Positions 59,653-64,000 of a stretch of DNA of 64,000 nucleotides are shown in pieces; position 1 is the stretch's first letter; each line of letters begins with the position of its first letter. The notes beneath the pieces were generated by a model. It worked only from the letters and a program-made list of their open reading frames with translations, was not told the DNA's origin and searched no databases. The stretch covers positions 67,367 through 131,366 of the forward strand of contig NZ_JBKEBF010000041.1 of NCBI RefSeq assembly GCF_047973035.1, read 5' to 3'. The translations under genes were made by a program, and so were the position numbers. Source of the DNA: Oleidesulfovibrio sp047973035 (GTDB taxonomy: Bacteria > Desulfobacterota > Desulfovibrionia > Desulfovibrionales > Desulfovibrionaceae).

Positions 59653-61958
59653 ACCGATACTCACTTAACCGCCGCCTGAACATTGCACTGATTGCCTTCG
59701 CCATCATTGCCTGTTCTATCTATACGCTTCTTGTAACCAGCTTTCTGAACTACCATAATGAAAACGTTATTTCGCGCACGGAGCGGATGCTCAGCTCCCT
59801 GATCCTTCAGCGCGAAGACGACCTTGCAAATCAGATTTTTGCAAACCATACCAGGGCCTTGCGCAGCACTGCTGCAGACCTGCAGGAAACGGACGGTGTT
59901 TATTCCGTCACCATATACAATCAGGACGGCATTGCGCTCATCCATACCCGTCCGGGCCTGCCCGCCCCTCTTTCTACGGATGAAAGGCTAGCTCTTAAAG
60001 GGAGCGAAGTTGTTTCAAGCGGAGAAGTTGACGGCACTCCTCTGTTATTTCTCACATCTGCTCTAACGGTCATCGGCGAGCTGCAGGGCTTTGTTACCAT
60101 AACCTACGATCTGAGCCCCTTGCACCGTGAAAGCTATATTCTTATGGGGCTGTTCGCAGGACTGCTTGCGGCAACCGTGCTTGCAGCAGCAGTCATATGC
60201 AATCATATTTTCAAACGACACCTGCGCACGCCTCTTGCTAACCTGCGTGACGTAATGAACCGAGCCAGAGCCGGTGAGCTGCATCACCGTGCGGCGGCAG
60301 AAAGTACAGATGAGCTGGGGCAGCTGGTTGAGGCATTTAACGCCATGGCCGCAAGCCTGCAGCGCAACGAATCGTCACTGCGCCATGCACAGACCATCTA
60401 CAAAGACATTTTTGAAAATGCAGTAGAAGGCATCTTCCAGATTTCCAGTCGTGGCTTTCTTATCAACGCCAATCCGGCGCTGGCCCGCCTGCTTGGATAC
60501 AATTCCGCCATGGAGCTGCTTGCTGAGCGCGGCACAAGACCTCTGGATTATTTGGTAAACCAGAAAGACCTCCTACGCCTTACAGCATTACTGCGTTATA
60601 AAGGCGAAGTGAGCGACTTTGAAACCCGACTGTTTGACAAACGCGGCGGGATTCTCTGGGTTTCCGTGTCTGCCCGAACAATAGAAGAGCCCGGTACCAA
60701 AGAAAGCAGCACCCCGCGTTACGAAGGCTCAATAAAAGATATCACGGAACATCGCCGTCTGCGTGAACTGGAACAGACGCGTGCGGCCATGATTGAGGCG
60801 GACAAAGCGAAAAGCGAATTTCTGGCACATATGAGCCATGAAATCCGTACTCCCATGAATTCGATTCTGGGGATGGCAGAGCAAATGCAGCGCACCCCGC
60901 TGACTCCTGAGCAGAAAGAATGCATGAACATTTTGCAAAGCTCAGGGGAATCGCTGCTCAGGCTCATCAACGATATCCTTGACCTGACCAGAGTGGAAGG
61001 AGGCCAGCTGAAACTGGATAAAGCTCCATTCAATCTGCACAACGTTGTCTACCATGTGCGGGATATGCTGGCTGTTCAGGCCCGTAACAAAAACCTGCTG
61101 TTTGCCGCAACCATCGCTCCCGGCGTACGCATCAATCATATGGGAGATGCACAACGCTTGCAGCAGGTTCTGGTCAACCTTGCGGGCAATGCCATCAAGT
61201 TCACTCACTCCGGCGAAGTCCTGCTGCATGTGGCACCAGCGCCAGATGCAAACCACGATGGGAATCTTCTCTTTACGGTAAAAGACACAGGAATCGGCGT
61301 TGATACGGCAGCTCAGGCAAGACTTTTTCAAAAATTTTCGCAGGCTTCTACCGGAATACACAGCAAATACGGCGGATCAGGACTTGGCCTTGCTATTTCA
61401 AAACACCTTGTAGAACTTATGGGCGGTACTATACAGCTTGAAAGTGAACTTGGTGTAGGCACAACGGTCAGCTTCAGCGCCAGCTTCGCGCAACTACCGG
61501 CAGAATTTGAGTCTCTGGAGCAGCAACCCGCAACTACACCATCTGAGTCGCCCCGGTTGCAGGATATCACCATTCTGCTGGCGGAAGACACCCCCGGAAA
61601 CCGTGCTGTTGTCAGGATGATGCTGCGTGATGTGCAATGCACGCTGGTAGAAGCGGAAGACGGCCGTCAGGCTTTGGAACGATTTGCTGAACAACCGTTC
61701 GACATTGTGCTGATGGACATCAACATGCCCAACATGGACGGGATGGAGGCCACACAGGCCATAAGGCTGCGGGAAAGGGAAACCGGAGGCCACACTCCTG
61801 TGGTTGCGCTCACTGCCAATGCATTCCAGCAGGATATCCAAAAGTACAGACAGGCGGGCTGCGATGGCTATCTGGTAAAACCGGTCACCCGTAAAGCCTT
61901 ACTTGAAACCCTGCACAAGTACACCGCAGGCAGCGATGCAAAAACACCTAACGCTTAA
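59649..61958 (+). CDS. Hybrid sensor histidine kinase/response regulator
   Basis: A 769-residue membrane kinase. TM1 is at ~12-33, a periplasmic domain at ~35-155, TM2 at ~160-182, then HAMP ('LADLRDVM'-like, ~185-240) and PAS (~250-365). HisKA has the phosphoacceptor His in 'HMSHEIRTPMNS'; the HATPase has 'VLVNLAGNAIKFT', 'KDTGIGVD' and 'GGSGLGLAISKHLVELMGG'. The C-terminal receiver has Asp in 'DIVLMDINMPNMDG' and Lys in 'GYLVKPVT'. Start overlaps the binding-protein gene. The final 11 bases overlap the opposing REC-TPR gene. Confidence 0.94.
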   Translation: MNRYSLNRRLNIALIAFAIIACSIYTLLVTSFLNYHNENVISRTERMLSSLILQREDDLANQIFANHTRALRSTAADLQETDGVYSVTIYNQDGIALIHTRPGLPAPLSTDERLALKGSEVVSSGEVDGTPLLFLTSALTVIGELQGFVTITYDLSPLHRESYILMGLFAGLLAATVLAAAVICNHIFKRHLRTPLANLRDVMNRARAGELHHRAAAESTDELGQLVEAFNAMAASLQRNESSLRHAQTIYKDIFENAVEGIFQISSRGFLINANPALARLLGYNSAMELLAERGTRPLDYLVNQKDLLRLTALLRYKGEVSDFETRLFDKRGGILWVSVSARTIEEPGTKESSTPRYEGSIKDITEHRRLRELEQTRAAMIEADKAKSEFLAHMSHEIRTPMNSILGMAEQMQRTPLTPEQKECMNILQSSGESLLRLINDILDLTRVEGGQLKLDKAPFNLHNVVYHVRDMLAVQARNKNLLFAATIAPGVRINHMGDAQRLQQVLVNLAGNAIKFTHSGEVLLHVAPAPDANHDGNLLFTVKDTGIGVDTAAQARLFQKFSQASTGIHSKYGGSGLGLAISKHLVELMGGTIQLESELGVGTTVSFSASFAQLPAEFESLEQQPATTPSESPRLQDITILLAEDTPGNRAVVRMMLRDVQCTLVEAEDGRQALERFAEQPFDIVLMDINMPNMDGMEATQAIRLRERETGGHTPVVALTANAFQQDIQKYRQAGCDGYLVKPVTRKALLETLHKYTAGSDAKTPNA

Positions 61959-62961
61959 GCCTGCAATACAATGCCTCGGCATGGGTAAAATCGGGGTTCA
62001 GCATCAAGGCGCGTTCAAGGTATGCCAGTGCGTTCCGTCTGTCATCCAGTCCCAGAAATGCACGGGCGATATTATAACACAGATTTTCGTCATCAGGCGA
62101 AAGCTCCTCAGCCTGAAAATAGGCACTCAGAGCATTTTCAAAATCTCCAGATTTTCTCAGGCGTACTCCCAACGTATTATACGGATTCGGAGCATCAGGA
62201 TTAAGACGAAGAATCTCGACAAATAGTTCTTTAACTTGCTGATGGTTATCCTGCTGCGCATAAATATCTGCGGCAGCCTGCAAGTGCCTTTGATAACCAG
62301 CCATATCACCGGAAGCCTTGTATACTTCTGCAAGCCCTTTATGAGCTTCGGCATACTGCCTGTTTAAAGCCAGCGCTTTGTTAAAGGCCTCAATTGCTGC
62401 TCCGAAATTGCCCACCAGCAACTGTCGTGTACCGTCATTAAAGCTTTGCTTTGCCAGATCATCTTCCGAAACAAGCTCTGCATATTCGCTGATCGCTTCG
62501 GCATAATTACCCTGCTCCAGCATTTTTCTGGCGTTTTCAAAGCTGCGCTGCACAGACTGCGGCAAACGGGCTGAAGCCAATGCGGCATCAAGGTGCTTTT
62601 CTATGGTGGCAATGGAGTACGGGCGCAGTACGTATCCGGAACATCCCGCAGCAATGGCATGCAGCACGGAATCACGGCTATTCTGCAAGGAAACCATCAC
62701 ACAGGGTACATACGCTTCTGCGCCTTCCTGCCGCATGCGGCGCAAAAGTTCCAGCCCAGAAGAATCTTCAAGGATATCATCGATCAATACCAGATCTGGG
62801 CCGCAGTGGTGCTGAAAGGGACGGAGTGCTTCTGAAACAGAGGAGGCAACCTGCGTCTTTGTAATGGACAGCTGCTTCAGCACAGACTTATCCACAGTGA
62901 CATGTCTGTCATTGGCTGAAGCAATCAGCACAGACTCATATCCGCTACGACAATACAGCAT
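61948..62961 (-). CDS. Receiver-domain protein with TPR tail
   Basis: A 337-residue protein from MLYCRSGYESVLIASANDR; GGGGGGAT supports this start over one at 63057. The receiver domain (~10-125) keeps the phosphoacceptor region 'LVLIDDILEDSSGLELL'. The N-terminal acidic pair is weak ('SANDRH'), and the conserved lysine is replaced by Arg in 'GYVLRPYS'. C-terminal TPRs follow (~170-335, 'LCYNIARAFLGLDDRRNALAYLERALMLNP'). There is no DNA-binding output, so it probably works by protein contact. It is convergent with the hybrid kinase. Confidence 0.85.
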   Translation of the reverse strand: MLYCRSGYESVLIASANDRHVTVDKSVLKQLSITKTQVASSVSEALRPFQHHCGPDLVLIDDILEDSSGLELLRRMRQEGAEAYVPCVMVSLQNSRDSVLHAIAAGCSGYVLRPYSIATIEKHLDAALASARLPQSVQRSFENARKMLEQGNYAEAISEYAELVSEDDLAKQSFNDGTRQLLVGNFGAAIEAFNKALALNRQYAEAHKGLAEVYKASGDMAGYQRHLQAAADIYAQQDNHQQVKELFVEILRLNPDAPNPYNTLGVRLRKSGDFENALSAYFQAEELSPDDENLCYNIARAFLGLDDRRNALAYLERALMLNPDFTHAEALYCRLKR

Positions 62962-63035
62962 GTTATCCCCCCTTTGACTGGCTGCAACGCTATAGCAAAC
63001 ACAAAAAAACAAAGCAATGCAGCAGATTACCACTC

Positions 63036-63611
63036 CTATACTTTTACAAAGCACCACTGAGAGGAGGAAACTCCGGGAGAATAGATCATCTCCGCCTCTT
63101 TAATATATATTCCGCCAAGGCCCGGGCGCTTCCACGTTTTCAACCATCTGGTCAGCTGTTTTTCCGACTTAACGGAAGGAGTATGAAAGTGTTGTGCAGG
63201 GCGTACATGCGGCAGCTCAGACTCCAGCGAAGCAGCAAGATCAGTAAGCAGGTTAACCTGTCTCCACAGGGATAATTCAGGTGAGGCAAGATCAATAATG
63301 CGGAAGTGGCAGGGGCTGTCTTTCACTTTTACCAGAATACCGTCCATACCGGCTTGCACACCGGTTTCCCGCAACACTTCATCGGCAATCAGACGCAGCT
63401 GTGGCTTCAGGTGTTCTGCTTCGGGAAGAATGACCCCTTCTGCGCTAAAGCACTCATCCGTGTCATAATCCCAGAGCATACGCACACCCATATAAACCGG
63501 ACAATGAAATGTTCCGCCCAGACTGCCGCCATGCGAAGCCATAAAATCTGCCAGTTCAATCCCCGTTGTCATCGGGCGTAATGTGCTTGCTGCCATTGTC
63601 GATATATTCAT
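63036..63611 (-). CDS. Protein of unknown function upstream of the REC-TPR gene
   Basis: A 191-residue protein starting MNISTMAASTLRPMTTGIELADFMASHGG with GGGGAAAT upstream. It has no signal peptide. Notable stretches are 'GGTFHCPVYMGVRMLWDYDTDECFSAEGVILPEAEHLKPQLRLIADEVL' and 'WLKTWKRPGLGGIYIKEAEMIYSPG'. No family is recognised. The REC-TPR gene starts about 75 bases after its stop, so the pair could be one operon and signalling unit. Confidence 0.7.
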   Translation of the reverse strand: MNISTMAASTLRPMTTGIELADFMASHGGSLGGTFHCPVYMGVRMLWDYDTDECFSAEGVILPEAEHLKPQLRLIADEVLRETGVQAGMDGILVKVKDSPCHFRIIDLASPELSLWRQVNLLTDLAASLESELPHVRPAQHFHTPSVKSEKQLTRWLKTWKRPGLGGIYIKEAEMIYSPGVSSSQWCFVKV

Positions 63612-63756
63612 AATTTCCCCTGAGTAGTTACCGATAGTATTCCCGCGAACAGTAACTGCGCAAGCCACGGTGCGCAAGCCCGATGCCTGCGGCCTGAAGG
63701 GGTGCCGGTGCGGTGTTTTCCGGCGTATCAGCCCCCGTGGTTGCGGGCACAAAAAG

Positions 63757-63783
63757 GTACCCCCCAGCATAGCTGGGGGTTCT
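63757..63783 (-). repeat. Subterminal hairpin of the IS200-like element (3' end)
   Basis: On the minus strand GAACCCCCAGC-tat-GCTGGGGGGTAC lies ~80 bases after the transposase stop, followed by CTTTTTG. IS200/IS605 elements have such imperfect hairpins at their ends as the transposase recognition site. A second hairpin, GCGCC-tgcta-GGGCGC-like, lies between (~63815-63830). Confidence 0.7.
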
Positions 63784-63857
63784 TCATATGCGCCTATAAG
63801 GCTTTCTTACTAGCAGCGCCCTAGCAGGCGCACGTTCGTCTGGCATCTGCATCTCTG

Positions 63858-64000
63858 TTACTTGCGACCCGTAAACGGGTTTCCAGAATATGGAAGAGAT
63901 AATTGATCACCAAGCTTATCATGCTCAAGTTGGTGCCTAATGTAATCTTGTATCTTTGCCTTATTTTTTCCAACTGTATCTACGTAATATCCACGGCACC
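63858..64000 (-). CDS. tnpA: IS200-like Y1 transposase TnpA, C-terminal fragment
   Basis: Minus-strand reading from the edge gives CRGYYVDTVGKNKAKIQDYI, continuing RHQLEHDKLGDQLSLPYSGNPFTGRK to a stop. 'RGYYVDTVG' followed by an amphipathic helix ending near 'DPFxG' is the C-terminal helix region of IS200/IS605 TnpA, with the catalytic Tyr on that helix in the family. These enzymes cut single-stranded DNA and leave no target duplication. Only ~46 residues are visible, so integrity of the whole gene cannot be judged. Confidence 0.85.
   Translation of the reverse strand, partial: CRGYYVDTVGKNKAKIQDYIRHQLEHDKLGDQLSLPYSGNPFTGRK

Larger units (their letters stand above)
63757..64000 (-). mobile_element. 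IS200/IS605-family insertion sequence, 3' part only
   Basis: Contains the C-terminal end of a Y1 transposase and the downstream terminal hairpin. The 5' part lies beyond the right edge. The exact right boundary is probably just left of the hairpin. It is inserted in the region upstream of the unknown gene at 63036-63611. Confidence 0.75.

Noticed and set aside
1..64000. tRNA, rRNA, CRISPR arrays and prophage
   Set aside because: Scanned intergenic regions by eye; no cloverleaf with CCA end, no spaced repeats, and no phage structural genes were found. Short or divergent RNAs could be missed.

Overview
The window reads as a chromosomal segment of a sulfate-reducing deltaproteobacterium of the Desulfovibrio type (Desulfovibrionaceae; Oleidesulfovibrio-like is my best guess, not proven). 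The reasons are a moderate-to-high GC chromosome, a rubredoxin, a ferredoxin:thioredoxin reductase catalytic subunit beside a glutaredoxin, REC-TPR and HDOD signalling proteins, and the yicC - remA-like - gmk - pyrF - TPR gene order. Most genes are housekeeping or envelope genes. No rRNA, tRNA or CRISPR array was recognised. The only mobile element is the 3' end of an IS200/IS605-type insertion sequence at the right edge.

Layout. 0-11 kb, all minus strand: HDOD protein (cut by the left edge), TPR protein, pyrF, gmk, remA-like, yicC, mtaB, an NlpC/P60 lipoprotein, recD2, aroC. 11-20 kb: universal stress protein and shikimate kinase (minus), then an MFS exporter and an amino-acid operon (class I aminotransferase, homoserine dehydrogenase, phosphoglycerate-mutase-like protein that may be the homoserine kinase), then mltA (minus). 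20-28.5 kb: double-Cache chemoreceptor, YbgC thioesterase, a 630-bp stretch with no clear gene, an amidohydrolase, a minus-strand redox pair (glutaredoxin and FTR catalytic subunit), and a divergent EF-G paralogue. 28.5-31 kb: a tight three-gene phospholipid cluster (CDP-alcohol phosphatidyltransferase-like, acyltransferase, CdsA).

31-38 kb: FCD-type GntR regulator, NhaC-family transporter, D-cysteine desulfhydrase/L-cysteate lyase-like enzyme and RidA on the minus strand, then a divergent pyridoxal kinase - glutamate racemase - class V aminotransferase run. The shared region carries three TGTCGACA-type palindromes that may be the regulator's sites. 38-48.8 kb: a KamA-like radical SAM protein behind a structured leader, rubredoxin with an unusual first metal knuckle, BON lipoprotein, glycerate kinase, HU, a GyrI-like protein, a lipoprotein/TPR pair, a 1.4-kb gene-poor interval with a candidate minus-strand small RNA, an M29 aminopeptidase, and a small conserved-looking protein.

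48.8-64 kb: PilZ and TPR proteins, a histidine kinase, a polar amino-acid ABC transporter whose two permease domains are fused in one chain, a GT4 glycosyltransferase, purT, and a signalling block: periplasmic binding protein translationally coupled to a hybrid histidine kinase, facing a REC-TPR protein and an unrecognised protein, ending in the partial IS200-like element.

The strongest leads for new biology are the candidate small RNA near 46.0-46.15 kb, the possible cysteine/cysteate module with its palindromic sites, the phospholipid trio with altered catalytic residues, the CxC rubredoxin, and the FTR-glutaredoxin pair. No large unknown multigene system such as a defence island or secondary-metabolite cluster was visible.
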